A stretch of DNA of 64,000 nt from assembly GCA_022478985.1 (NCBI GenBank), contig JAKSZP010014513.1, forward strand, positions 1 through 64,000, read 5' to 3'. Shown here in pieces: positions 23,061 through 34,171 of the stretch. The stretch is from Massospora cicadina (lineage: Eukaryota > Entomophthoromycota > Entomophthoromycetes > Entomophthorales > Entomophthoraceae). Under the pieces are notes generated by a model. That model was not told the origin of the DNA and did not search any database. It saw only the letters and a program-made list of their open reading frames with translations. A program made the translations under genes and the position numbers. Numbering within the stretch: the stretch's first letter is position 1; each line of letters starts with the position of its first letter.

Positions 23061-23630
23061 TAGAAAGACCTGAGCCCTTCCCCATCAAATATATGAATAT
23101 TAAGGGCTACCGCTCAAAGCTGCCGGCCCTATATCCATCCCCTCCAGGTACCAAGTAATAATAAGCACCTAGTTAGAGGTAGAAGTGCCTGCTGGGCTTT
23201 ATGGGGAGGTCATTGGGCCCTATCAGCGATCATGGCTTGATCCTCATGTGGCTCAAGGTATAATACTCCCAGGACATGGGGAGCTTAAGGTTTTGGTAAA
23301 GTATCTCCAGAATGGACCCATGCAAATCTGCCGCATAAATAGTGGCGTATTTACATTTGACCCCAGTTGAAGAGGTCCTACAGGTTTATGAGTTTGGGTT
23401 GCTGGATAAATTTGGTCTGCCCATCAAACCGCAGCCCAGCGTAATGGCAGCCAAACCGCATGAACTTTTTAATGGGGTTATTGGAAGACCAGAAAGATCA
23501 GGTGGAAGCTTTATTCTAAAAATTTAAGGAGATCTTTATTGTTAACAATCATGATTTAGGGTGCACATGTGGGTTGGTCCATTGATTGGACACTGGGGAT
23601 CATTCTCACATCAGATCTTGGTCAATCATA
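23060..23630 (+). pseudogene. Element E protease-RT linker
   Basis: Open pieces such as 23185-23370 (LYGEVIGPYQRSWLDPHVAQ, GELKVLVKYLQNGPM) match the linker of L at 44747-44484 (LYGEVVGPYHQSWLEPHVAP). This conserved segment between protease and RT is shared by the D/E/L group. Its function is unknown to me. Confidence 0.7.
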
Positions 23631-23637
23631 TAATTGA

Positions 23638-24385
23638 GTGCAGTTGAGGACATTGTCACCAAGGAAATCGAAAAGTTGTTTGAGCAAGGGATGCTCAAAC
23701 CTCAAAGAGTCCATGGGCTTTGCCTATTCTAATTGCAAAAAAGAAGTACAGCAACAACCGCGTTGTAATAGACTATTGGAAGCTCAATATTATGATCAAG
23801 AAGGACTCATACTCTTGCCACGGATTGATGATTCTTTGGATCAGTTAATGGAAGCTCGTTATTTTTCAGCAATATATTTGATATCCAGTTATTGTCAAAT
23901 TGAGTTGCCTGCGGTGGAACAGTAAAAATGCGCCATTATCACATCCAAGGGGCTTTTTCCACTTACCATATGCCCCAAGGGCTGTGTAATGCCCCGGCTA
24001 TGTTTCAACAGGTGGTGGACACTATTTTTGGTGACTTGAGCTGTAGTTTGTCCTCATATACCTTGACAATATCAATATTCAACCATACACCTTCTGAGCA
24101 CCTTTTACCATTTGGAGGAGATATTACGCCAGCTGGCTGAGGCCAACATCAAAATCAAACCTCTGAAATTTCACTTTTTTAAGGATCAGCTAGAGTACCT
24201 CAGCTTTGTGGTAGGTGCAACAGGGCTGAAACCTCAGTCAGCCAAGGTGTGGTCTATTTGTAAAGTGACAAAGCCTAACAGTAAAATGGACATTCAGGTA
24301 TTTTTGGTGATGTCAGCTACGATTGCTGCTTTGTACCCAACTTTAGTTGTATTGGAGGTCTGCTATTCAACTTATTAAAAAGGAT
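23638..24385 (+). pseudogene. Element E reverse transcriptase
   Basis: Blocks include KKLFEQGMLKPQRVHGLC-like text, LPRIDDSLDQLMEARYFSA, GLCNAPAMFQQVVDTIFGDL and LRQLAEANIKIKPLKFHFF, followed by LEYLSFVVGATGLKPQSAKV. The palm motif near 24060 reads YLDN rather than YLDD. Frames change at about 23925 and 24100. Confidence 0.9.
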
Positions 24386-24399
24386 GCCATGTTCAAATA

Positions 24400-24860
24400 G
24401 AAGGAAATCTTATAATACTTTAATGATACACATCAAGTGGCACTAATCAGTGTGCCAATGTTGCATTATCCAAACTTTGATAAAGAGTTCATCGTTCAAA
24501 CAGATGAGTCCCTTTCCACTGTAGGGTTGGTCTTATCTCAAAAAGATGATGAGGGGAGGAGCACCCCGTAGCATACTGTAGCTGTTCTTGAAAAGCCATG
24601 AATGCAATTATACCATGTCTGAGCAGGAGTGCTTAGCGGTGATCTACATGTATAAGCAATTTTAGTGTAATTGTCTAAGGTGAAGTTTAAATTAGTAACG
24701 GATCATGCTTCATTACACTGGCTGCAGAACCTTAAGGAAACTGAAGGGCGCCTAGCCCTATGGGCCCTCAAACTTCAGGATTATGACTTCAAGATCCTCC
24801 ACTGACCTGGAGCAAAACACCGGAATGATGATTGCTTTGTCAAGAATATTAATGCTTGAT
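24400..24860 (+). pseudogene. Element E RNase H
   Basis: QTDESLSTVGLVLSQKDDEG near 24497-24555 and VKFKLVTDHASLHWLQN, KETEGRLALWALKLQDYDF at about 24680-24790 are gypsy RNase H blocks. Stops and frame changes break the domain. Confidence 0.85.
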
Positions 24861-25039
24861 TTTACGGAGGATTTGAGCAACATAATGTACGATAAGATGC
24901 TCAGCATAAAGTACAATGTTGAACTTCCTCTTGTCATCAAAGTAATAGATGGACTAAGGGCCAATACGTTCCAGAAAAATGGCGCGTTGTACAAGCAGAC
25001 GGGGGATACTATGGTGAATATCCCAAGGCCTTAGCTTGA

Positions 25040-26095
25040 CCAAACATTATCATGAGCGCTCAATGAGCATTTGGACACGGGGTCATTCAAAAGATAATGG
25101 AATTGTTGCTTTTTCAATTTTATTGAGAAAGAATGAACTTTGATGTGCTTGAAACTATTTCCTGCTGCCATCAGTGCCAAGTGGAAAAGCTGTTCCGCCA
25201 GAAGCTCTCCTATTGGTTAGTGAAACCCCATTTTTTATGGCATACGGTTTCCCTTTTTGTCGTTACCCCTCTTCCAATGGGAGATAACTGGTCCAAGTAC
25301 ATTTTGGTGGCAATTGACCACTTGACCAGGTGGGTTGAAGCCAGGGTAATACATGATTAGTGGGCGGTCACAGTGGCCAAGTTTGTGATGGATTGTATAA
25401 TTAAGCAACATTGCTGTCCTCTGTCATCCTTACTGATAATGGAACCAACTTCACCTCTCACATTTTACCCAAGATCAACAAATTTGTGGCCATCCACGGA
25501 GTGCTAATAACCCATTCCACCCCAAGTCTAATGGTATGATTGAGTGAGTTAAAGGAAATTTGGTTAACATACTCCAGAAGTTGGTAACAGATTGACCTTC
25601 TGATTGGTGCTCTCTCCTTTCCACCACTTTTTTTTCCTATAACTTTAACTACCAATTCGCAACGGGGAAGAGCCTTGTTTGCTAATATATGGATGATACC
25701 CTGCCCTTCTGGCTCTGCTTTATGCGTGGGTGGAAGATATTGGCATAATGGATCCCCAACATTATTTTACTAACCTAGCGGACACATCAAAAAATTTTCC
25801 AACTAAAGTGCACTCCTTCAGTTTAGCTAAGAAGATCAAGAATCAGGCTGCTGATCAGGTATGGTGTAGCTGGTTTGCTCAGTTCAAGGATGGCAATATG
25901 GTTCTATTCCATTATTAACATTGGTTAGCTGGAATTACAAGTTGGCCAGTATTTGGATTGGTCCATTTAAAATTATTGAGAAGACAGGTGTCAACGCCTA
26001 TACATCAAGGACCCCGTGAGCAGTCAAATTATTAACCAAGTGCACATGAAGTTCCTCCAGCCATATAATCAATAAGAGCATTATTATCCAGTCAA
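25040..26095 (+). pseudogene. Element E integrase
   Basis: The zinc domain end ETISCCHQCQVEKLF at 25150-25190 is followed by the core VVTPLPMGDNWSKYILVAID, HLTRWVEARVI (25260-25350), then LTDNGTNFTSHI (about 25430-25465). C-terminal text lies at 25850-26000 (FKDGNMVLFHY, IGPFKIIEKTGVNAYT), the GPF module. No chromodomain. A candidate polypurine tract AAGAGGGGGTTT lies at about 26094-26105, before the 3' LTR. Confidence 0.88.
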
Positions 26096-26105
26096 GAGGG
26101 GGTTT

Positions 26106-26673
26106 TGTTGAGATTGTGATATTTGTGAACGATAAGCTCATAATAGCCATGGAAGACTGGCTAGAATCTGCTGATAATAGTTATAGAGGACGAGCTTTGA
26201 GCGTTGAGATGAGGCAATATTGAGTCCAAACAGATCGTTATTATATCACTTCCAAATGAGGTAATTAGGTGATGTTGATTCACAATGATTAATTAAAAAT
26301 CATCTAGAACTAGGTGATAGTGAATTTAATGGATGAAGATCTGCTGGAACCAAAGAGATACGGCGGAACTGAATAGCTAATCCAAGGAACTGATATCATC
26401 CTAAATCGCTGACATATAAGAGAGGTAAGATTATTGAAGAGGGGGAGGTTGTTAATAGAAAAGAGAGTACAGAGCAGCGAGATTTTTGAAAAATATAAAA
26501 TGTTAAATAAAGGAGTGTCATTAGAGTGATAGCTCGCATTTACTATTTTACATTTATTTTATATAGGTGTTAAGGACTGACGATATTGATATCATCTGTT
26601 CCATTGCTCATTGGTCTTAACCCTGCGCATAAAGCCCTTTGGCTTATCTCAACGATTCTGCTGAAATTATAAA
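26106..26673 (+). repeat. 3' LTR of element E
   Basis: Partner of 20582-21154. It starts TGTTGAGATT, and its last bases (TTATAAA) have lost the expected CA end. Confidence 0.87.
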
Positions 26674-27115
26674 ACGGGGAAGAGCCTATTTTCAATTATT
26701 GTATGGACAACACTCTGCTCTTCCAGCGCTGCTTTATGATGTGTAGGAGATACTAGTGGAACAGATCCACCATAATTTGCTAACCTAGAGGACACATTGA
26801 TCCAGTTGCAAAATAAAGTGTACTCCTTCAGTTTGGCTAAATAGATTAAGAAACTAGCAGCCAATCAAGTACAGCGTAGTAGCCTAGCTCAGTTCAAAGA
26901 TGGGGACATGGTTCTATTCCATGACCAAAATGGGTTTGGTCAGAAGTAAAAGCTGGCCAGAACCTGGATTGGTCCATTTGAGGTTATTTAGAAAACAGGT
27001 GTCAATGCTTATACTATCAAGGACCCCATAAGTGGTCAGATTATCAACCAAGTGCACGTAAAGTCCTCCAGCCATATAAACAAGAGGAGGCTAATTGTCC
27101 AGTTAAGGGGGGTGA
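26674..27115 (+). pseudogene. Element D integrase, C-terminal part, and polypurine tract
   Basis: Resumes the D integrase after E. TGKSLF is followed by SFSLAK, FKDGDMVLFHDQNGFGQK, WIGPFEVI and KTGVNAYTIKDPISGQII, the gypsy GPF/Y C-terminal module. The tract AAGGGGGGTGA at 27105-27115 sits directly before the LTR start at 27116 and is the expected polypurine primer. Confidence 0.88.
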
Positions 27116-27302
27116 TGTCGAGATTCAGAATGACTGGACAATAAGCCTGAAATATCCATGGTGAATTGGCCAGAATCCCCCGACCATGATTAATAGTAGA
27201 AGTATTTAGCAGCCTTGGATGAGGCGATATTGGGTTGGAAAGGGTTTAATATTAAATTGCATCAAAATAAGGCATTAAGGTATGTCAACATTTGATGAAT
27301 AA
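27116..27302 (+). repeat. Element D 3' LTR, part 1
   Basis: Starts TGTCGAGATT and resembles the first part of the E LTR. It is interrupted by F at 27303. Confidence 0.8.
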
Positions 27303-27773
27303 TGTTGGGCCGCCAGGGAGGAATCATTAGTGGCACGTTTATCTGAAGGCAGGGCTTCAAAGCTTGCAGCCTTGGATTAGATGTTCTCTATTAGAATAAA
27401 GCAAGATAAAGTAAATAAGATGTTCTGCTGAGAAGTGAATTATTTAGAGTAATCAAGCACTATTTGTAGAGCTTCAAAATGTAAGAGAGGAATAGGGATT
27501 TTAAAGGTAGTGTCATGGGAGATGTAGGAAAGTCCTGATACTGGGATAGGTGGGAATAGATAAATTGTGTGGATTAAGATTAGATAACAACTTGGAAATG
27601 TTAATATTCTTCAAATTCGGCATAATTCAGGCAAGGCCCTGAATTTGGTATTCCGGTTAATACAAGCTCCATTCTCAAAATTATTGGGCCATATTAAAAT
27701 TGTGCCCTTCATATGAATATATCGACCTTCTCTTTAAACAAGGCTTTCCCCTAATCCAGGGAGAATCCCAACA
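27303..27773 (-). repeat. 3' LTR of element F
   Basis: Aligns with 30013-30478. On the plus strand it runs TGTTGGGCCGCCAGGGAG ... CCCAACA. The adjacent minus-strand tract CTTGGGGAGGGCGT (27774-27787) is a candidate polypurine primer. Confidence 0.9.
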
Positions 27774-28468
27774 ACGCCCTCCCCAAGCCTTGTCCTAGGA
27801 GAGTAAGTTGTGACCTGAGGGTTAAGGTAGACGGAAGGCTCAGGCTCAGGGATGTTTGGAGCCTCGTGCTTGATGCAGACTAGGTCAGTGATGCCAGTGC
27901 AGGAGTTGTAGAAGTAGCGGTAGGCCTTGGATTGGCACTCAGCAACCTTGGAGTGGTAGTACTTATACTTGGAGCGGCTCAGGTTGATAATGAAATCAAA
28001 CTTCTTCATGGCGAGGTCAATGTCAGCCTGTGGGATGTTATTGGCATCTACGCTAAGCAGCTCCAGGTGACAGAGTGCAGCCTGGGCTGGGTCCGCAAGG
28101 CCACCAAGCTTGCGGGGGTGGCACCGCATGTAGTTCTCCTGAACCATAAGTGGCGCAATTTGAAAGTCATGGAAATGGAACTCGAAACAGTCAGCCAGGG
28201 TGTGGTTCCCATGAGTTGCGGCATGCACTTGGAGGTAAGTCTTTGTGGTAAAGCACTTGGATCATTTTTTGAAAAAGGTGGTTTCAAGCTCCTTGATCCA
28301 TGGCCAGCTGCTGGGTGAGCAATCTATTCTTTCAAGGTGGCTGGCTTTGAGCTGCCTTCTGGTTTTGAGGTAATTCTCCTTGAGGTTGGATAACTCCATC
28401 CTAAGCTGCGAATTGTCTTTCATGAGCATTTTGATCTGGTTGGCCTTATCCCAGATCTCCAACTGCAA
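27734..28468 (-). pseudogene. Element F gag-like ORF, C-terminal half
   Basis: One reading frame runs from 28468 to 27734 with a single TGA at about 28262-28264. The first part (MLMKDNSQLRMELSNLKENY) is a coiled coil that extends upstream through VVQE and further heptads to about 28560. The second part contains DIDLAMKKFDFIINLSRSKY and CQSKAYRYFYNSCTG. The frame ends inside the 3' LTR. I see no zinc knuckle and cannot name the family. Position and coiled coil suggest a Gag-type structural protein. Confidence 0.55.
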
Positions 28469-28559
28469 GCCAAACAGCAGCCTTTATTCCTGAACAACTT
28501 CTGACTTGGAGACCTTCAACTTCGCCTCCAACCGCACTATCCTTTTGCATGTTTCCTGC

Positions 28560-29988
28560 ATCATCTTGGCTATGTGGTCTCAGCCTCTTTAAGCTTCCAG
28601 TTCAACTCGTTTGCTATCCAAACCTAGCATCTTTTGATCACCTTATCCACCAATAGATCCAGGTAAAGTTCGGAGAAAATTTTATCATTAGTGAGCTGTA
28701 TAGGCGAGCGACCCCAAGAGCTTTGAAGATGGCTGAATGACTGTAGGGGATTGCCCCTCAAAAGTTTCAACAGGGAGGTCTATTCAAGTTATGCCAAACC
28801 ATCGTCTTGGGATTGGGGCGAGCAAATCTCACTTGCAACCAAAAGCTACCAGTGCAACAAAGTTTGAGAGGGAAATTCAAAGTGGGCTGAAAGGTTGGCA
28901 TCAGTAGCGGAGGTAATGTCAGTCAGTTTCTTGAGCTTCACTTTTCCAGGACTCTCATTTTCGTTAGGATTGGCGCAATCCTAATCTGAGAGCTGAACAG
29001 GTAATCTTGACATCTTATTTTAGTAATATCTGGCCTGATCTCTGGAGGGGAGCCATCAAAGTCAAAAAGCGTTAGGGTTTCTGGAAAGGAGTCATTGAGC
29101 TTATCACAAATGGTGAGAAGGTAAGTCCCAGATAATTTGTCTAGCGTTCTCAGCACATCATTGCACCAATTGTTTTCAAGGATTCCATAAAATTCTCGAG
29201 GCTCGCTGCCTTCTTCAAGTTTAGAAGCTAGTTCTCAACTTGCCCCAATTTCATCAATTTGGTGTTGTTGATGCTCACCTGCCAAATTTTATTTGTCGCT
29301 CAGAATTTTTGGGTTTAAATTAACTATGAGATTTTTTTCCACTTTCTGCTCTAAAGCAGCAGAGTGCTAAATGACATCAAGAGGTGAGTTCGTTTTTTGT
29401 TACCCAAATAAATATTATTGTTAGCATTAAAATCATTTTTTGTTAAATTCTGAGCATTCCAATTTGTTTGATCTTTGCTCTTTGACTGGAGGGTAAGCAT
29501 CAATTTGGTCAGCTTCTTTTTATAGTGCTTCACTTTAGAGAGAAATCTAAAGAGTTTCTCCTCATAATGGGAAACCCATCCTATAGTCCAGTAGTCATTT
29601 CTCTGTGTTATATTTTCCCAAGCGTCTCTTCATTCATTGTCCCATTCTTCTTTACTATATTTTGCTTCCTGCATATAATAAAGTATTGCCTTTTTCAATC
29701 TCTTCACTTTATGATGTTGGCTATAATGCTCTTTGACATCTGTTTCAATTATTTCTGGCATATACAATAAATCAAGTAAGGGCTTGAGTTGGCTTGGTGT
29801 TTTGAAACATATAGGACTTTCTTCTCTAGGACACGTAAAGCTCTTCTTGATGTAATCACTTCCCACAGATACTGCATCTTGGCCATTCCAATGTAGGTAT
29901 GCCAAAGACCAGGGTCCAGAGTACCTACTGAGGATTGATAACTCTTATCATCCAAGGTTGAGGCTAAACCTCATGGTGCAACTCGGAA
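28560..29988 (-). pseudogene. Element F internal region, N-terminal gag-like remnants
   Basis: Broken minus-strand frames between PBS and the coiled-coil ORF: 29905-29630 (LKPLLDLLYMPEIIETDVKE, KRLKKAILYYMQEAKYS) and 29156-28938 (MLRTLDKLSGTYLLTICDKL). They are rich in Lys/Glu and could be the N-terminal domain of the same Gag-like protein. No pol motif was found on either strand. Confidence 0.45.
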
Positions 29989-30009
29989 GCGACCTGGAAG
30001 GGAGCACCA
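29989..30009 (-). other. Primer-binding site of element F
   Basis: The minus strand reads TGGTGCTCCCTTCCAGGTCG, three bases after the LTR. It starts TGG and would match a tRNA ending ...AGGGAGCACCA. This is not the tRNA used by the other elements. Confidence 0.78.
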
Positions 30010-30012
30010 TTT

Positions 30013-30478
30013 TGTTGGGCCGCCAGGGAGAATTATTGGCGGTACTTTTATCTGAAGGCAGGGATTTGAAGCTTGCAGCCTTGGATGAGACGTTCTCCAT
30101 TAGAATAAAGTAAGATAAAGTAAATAAGATGTTCTGCTGTGAAGTACTTTATTTAGAGTAATCAAGCACTATTTATAGTGCTTTAAAATGCAAGGATAGG
30201 AATAGGGATTTTAAGGGTAGTGTCATGGGACCTGTAGGAAAGTCCTGATACTGGTATAGGTGGGAATAGATAAAAGCGTGGATTAAGATTAGATAACAAC
30301 GTGGAAATGTATATTCCTCGAATTCAGCATAATTCAGGCAAAGCCCTGAATTTGGTATTCCAGTTAATACAAGCTCCATTCTCAAAATAATTGGGTTATT
30401 TGAAAATTGTGCCCTTCACATGAATATCTTGACCTTCCCCCTGGACAAGGCTTTACCTAATTTAGGGAGAAACTGAAA
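30013..30478 (-). repeat. 5' LTR of element F
   Basis: Partner of 27303-27773. Its outer end is decayed to ACTGAAA where the partner has CCCAACA. It is followed by TSD AATAA. Confidence 0.88.
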
Positions 30479-30483
30479 AATAA

Positions 30484-30689
30484 TAAGTAGATCTCCTCAA
30501 ACTTAGGCAATAGAGAAATTTGGAACTCCATACTCTGTTGGTGCCAATGAAAATATGGCGGAATTGAATAGTCTAAGTGATGAAACTGTATCGTCCAAAG
30601 TTTTGATATATAAGCAAGATGGGGCAATTGAAAGATGAGGTTTTTTAGTAGTTTTGAGAGAGCGGAACAATGATTAACTGCTGTATTTT
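30484..30689 (+). repeat. Element D 3' LTR, part 2
   Basis: Between F and LINE1. It resembles the middle of the E LTR (for example AATATGGCGGAATTGAATAG here against AGATACGGCGGAACTGAATA in E, and the GATATATAAG and GAGAGCGGAAC-like blocks). Confidence 0.8.
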
Positions 30690-30749
30690 TCTACAACCAA
30701 GTTAAGCTGACCAGGGGATGGACAATACCGATATATGTAGTGGGATGGG

Positions 30750-31860
30750 GGAGGTGAAGTAGCGAGGACATAGAAGGTTTAAGCACCCTAGATTAGACAA
30801 GCTACTCCTATTACCAGACGGTACCGCCAGGTGTAGGGGAGATGGATTCCTTACTCCGAAGAGGTGTCCCCTGTTATGGAGCAGGTGTGGAGCAACAGGT
30901 ATGTACGCAGAAACTAGACTGGGGACCATGACTCAGCAAGTTGTTGTTTCTTTGGACTCATGTATCCGTAAAGCCAAACTTGAAAAGAGTTTCAGTAGGT
31001 AAACATGTAATCTGCTGTTTGTCTCACGGATTGTGGGCACAGTTACCTTGAAGAAATCCAGTGCTATGGTGTGAATTTCCACATTGCAATGGCGACTATC
31101 AGGGAATGGAGTGTGAGTGCAGCGGGGATCTAAGTTGGAGTGCAAGGAGGCTCCAGGATATTGACACATCCTAGGTGGTGTGGGTTATTAAAAGATGCGC
31201 AACTTCCTACCATATGGCTCAAGATGTGTGGCATGCTTCTAGGCGGTGGTGCAGAGTGCCATCCCCTCCACATACTGCGCATGTTGTATGGAGGAAATTG
31301 GTACAATCAGCTGTTCTATAAGTTCTTCTGAGGCAATTCCAGGTGTTAGCTCTTACCCTTGCTGGAGGAGTGGTTGATGCGTTAGCCTCCATATTGCCTT
31401 CTGTGTTGAGAGGTCGTAGGGGATATCCAAGGCGTCTAGGTAGTCAATTCTTGCAATGGCTGGGTCATGGCATGTGTGTCCCTCTGGGGGGTTCCTCTGG
31501 TTTCCTTAGCGTGAAGTGGGCATAGGACATTCCCCTTTCCTGACTAGTGCCAGTGATAGCGACGGTCCAGCCTATGTGCCAAATGGTGCAGAGGAGGCGT
31601 TTAAAGTGGGGGGGGTTCCATGTGGGCCCACTGCATTGGGGTGGTTTGTAAGTTATGTGAGCAGGCTGGATGTGTTGTGTGGGTTGGATATTTTGAGCGC
31701 CTGTGTAAAGTTGGCCCTTGCCGCTCTAGGCCAGTGTTGTTGTGGGAGGTCGGAGGCTAGGACTTCCTCTATCCAGGTGCCCAATATACAGTTAGAATGG
31801 ACCTTAAAGTCTATTAAGCCCATGCCTCCATTGTAGCGTGGTTTAAAGAGTGCTTCCACC
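30750..31860 (-). pseudogene. LINE1 ORF2 C-terminal region
   Basis: Corresponds to 61649-62765 of LINE2 and carries the same MEALFKPRYNGGMGLIDF block (31859 downward). The CCHC region near 31280-31200 is decayed. The domain is thought to bind nucleic acid in many LINEs. Several frameshifts. Confidence 0.78.
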
Positions 31861-31869
31861 CATACAGGT

Positions 31870-33405
31870 AGCTAGGATTCAGGCCACAACCATTCTTAGA
31901 TAGGTAGACAGGATTGAGAATATGAAAGTAGGTGAGAAGGAGATTTCATGTGCAGGGAACCACATCATCGGGCAGATGAGTGAGTTTGCAACTGTTACTC
32001 GCCCCGCTAGCCCTGGGGATCTCCCTCGAGGGAGGCGATGCGGTTGGATACTCACTGTAGTAGACTGTTCTCAATTGTCTCATTGGCGTACCCATATGTC
32101 TCCAGCCTTACCCCAATGTGGCGGACAGGGTTGTAAGAGGTGATGCAAAGGGTAGGATAAGTAGATTTGTTCCTTCATGGAGGGCTGTGGGGTATGGGTG
32201 CTGTGGTCCAGTTGTTAATGTATTTGCCTAGAAGGATTATTTCTGTTTTCTTTTATTGAGCGATGCATTGCTCACAATGGAGTACTCCTCTAGGGTGCGC
32301 TCCAGCTGTCGGGCATCTTTGTTGTTAGCTTTACCAAACATTCAGTCATTCACAAAAGCTAGTATCTTGACTGTTGGCTGGCCTTGTGCGGTTATGCTCA
32401 TGAGGTGTGAGTTGTCAACACAAAGGAGTTGATCAAAGCTGAAGTTATACAGCCGTGGGATGAGGGGGTCCCCTTGTTTGAGCCCTCTGCGTGTTGTAAT
32501 CTTGTTAGTTAGAGAGCCAGGGCCGCATACAGCCACGGATGCTGATTCTGTAAGGAGCATCGCCTAGTTTATGAATCTGGGTGGGAGTTTGAAGGCGCTT
32601 AGGCATTCCTTTAGGTATGGGCAGCTAACGCAGTCGTACGCCTTCTCCTCATCTAGGAAACAAGGGCTCCAGATGCTTTGGACTGACATACGTTGGCAAT
32701 GGAGTAGGTATTTGTCCATATTAAACGCCCTGGTGTGAACTCAAATTGATTGGGTGACAGAGCTTTGGAGGCTATTGTGTCTAATCTGGTTGCTAAAATT
32801 TTTGTAAGTAGTTTTGTGCAGTTTTTGGAGAGTTCAATTCGGCGCCAGTTGGCCAGATCCAGTTTGTTGCCCTTTTTAAACAAAATTTTGACATAGGAGT
32901 CTTTCCCACCAGGAAGGAGGCGTGTCTCCAGTCGGCACTGGTTCATTGAAGCTAAGAGGAGGGTAGCAATTTGTTTGAAGTATTTTTTGTAGTCTTTGTA
33001 GGGTATCCCATCAGGCCCTGGGCATTTCCTACGTGGTGCACCGTGGACTGTGTCTCAGAGCTCCTCCTGCGTTATTAGTTTCAGAGGGCTATAGTCTGGT
33101 TGTGCACTTTGTACTCTGGTGGTGTGTATAAAATGTTTTTATTTTTTAGGGGGTCAGGTGGTGTGTTGCAATACAGTATAGTGTAGTAGCTTGTACTTCC
33201 ACCTTATCCTCCACTGGGTCAGTTGCCACAGTGCCGTTAGCTTTACAAACCTATGTGCATGCAGGTTGGTTGCCTACGTAGTGGAATTGGCGGAAAAAAT
33301 ACATTGAACAGGTTCGCCTTCTTTTATGAACTTATCTCTTGATACTTTGATTCAGTGTTGGTGTTCAAAGATGAGGGTGTTTAAGTGAGCGAATATTTCC
33401 GCCCA
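31870..33405 (-). pseudogene. LINE1 reverse transcriptase
   Basis: RT blocks include CRLETRLLPGGKDSYVKILF, LDLANWRRIELSKNCTKLLT, SPNQFEFTPGRLIW (32946-32653), then RGLKQGDPLIPRLYNFSFDQ and VKILAFVND (32560-32342). The catalytic FADD reads FVND, so it is inactive. LINE RTs prime on nicked target DNA. The upstream part to 33405 is strongly broken and ends at solo LTR S1. Confidence 0.9.
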
Positions 33406-33409
33406 TTTT

Positions 33410-34171
33410 TGTGGGAATTCAGCTGATCCTTGCTCGCTGGTGCTTGACGCCTGCTGGATTTCACAGAAACACATAAAATTTTAAATAAATATAAAATAAA
33501 GCGCTAATAAAAATTGGATTTTATGATTAATACTGTAAGCGCAATAAAGGTGAAAAACAACAACCCTTGACATCTGACTACTTAGTATTTAAAGTAATTC
33601 GAGGGTCAAGAGGAATTTGGGAATATGTTCAGAATAGCTTACCTAGTCCAAATTAGGAAATATGAAGGAATAGCATATCTTAACTCAGGAACTCGCTTCA
33701 GGGCAGAGGAGCAAATGAAGAGGACTTCTGATTGGCTAACATGTACCTGTGAGGTAACGTTTTTATGTACTTAAGCCAATCATCACCTGAGAAATTTTTG
33801 CACCTTGGGGGACCCCTGCCAAGCCTATAAAAGAGGGGGTCCCACGCAGGTACGGTGGAGGACTTTGTTGGGGTCAGGGGAGTGCCTTCCAATGATTTCC
33901 CCAAGGTCTGGGATGAGGTCAGAGTAATGTGACCAGCCAATTTTACAGCTAGTTCCTGTACAGGCTTTAAACTGGTGTTACCCCAATTAGCAGGGCTCCA
34001 CTGAGAATTGGCCAGGGACTTTTGCAATTTCCTCAACTTCCTCATTTTTATTATTAATAAATGAACTTTTAAATTACATCAGAAAATTGCAAATGGCTGA
34101 CATTTACCTTCTTCAGCTGAATTTGACCTACAACATTCTTATTTCTCAGCTGGGAGGGCAAATGTCTGACA
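33410..34171 (-). repeat. Solo LTR S1, related to the LTR of element H, inside LINE1
   Basis: The reverse complement matches the H LTR (57647-58700 minus its SINE) at both ends: start TGTCAGACATTTGCCCTC and an end with a GGAATCCAGCAGGCG-like block. No internal retroelement sequence is present, and LINE coding flanks it on both sides. Possible TSD ATTTT/ATTTG. A TATAAAAGAGG promoter-like string lies near 33825. It is probably the product of LTR-LTR recombination. Confidence 0.82.

Larger units (their letters stand above)
20582..26673 (+). mobile_element. Element E, Ty3/gypsy retrotransposon nested in D's integrase
   Basis: Complete ~6.1-kb element with LTRs 20582-21154 and 26106-26673, a PBS at 21156 and a G-rich tract before the 3' LTR. 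Flanks ATGAG (20577-20581) and ACGGG (26674-26678) look like a TSD decayed by two transitions. The host D integrase reads through once E is removed. E is a close relative of D, so this is insertion into a relative. Domain order is gag, protease, RT, RNase H, integrase. Many stops show it is old. Confidence 0.88.
27303..30478 (-). mobile_element. Element F, short gag-only LTR retrotransposon
   Basis: LTRs lie at 30013-30478 (5') and 27303-27773 (3'), with TSD AATAA at 27298-27302 and 30479-30483. Total length is 3.2 kb, with only 2.2 kb between LTRs, which has room for a Gag-like protein but no recognisable protease, RT or integrase. The PBS differs from that of all other elements here. It appears non-autonomous, depending on pol proteins supplied in trans. 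It inserted into the 3' LTR of D. Confidence 0.88.

Noticed and set aside
31140..32143. Several plus-strand ORFs of 60-106 aa
   Set aside because: They are antisense shadows of the LINE1 ORF2, whose minus-strand frames show family motifs.
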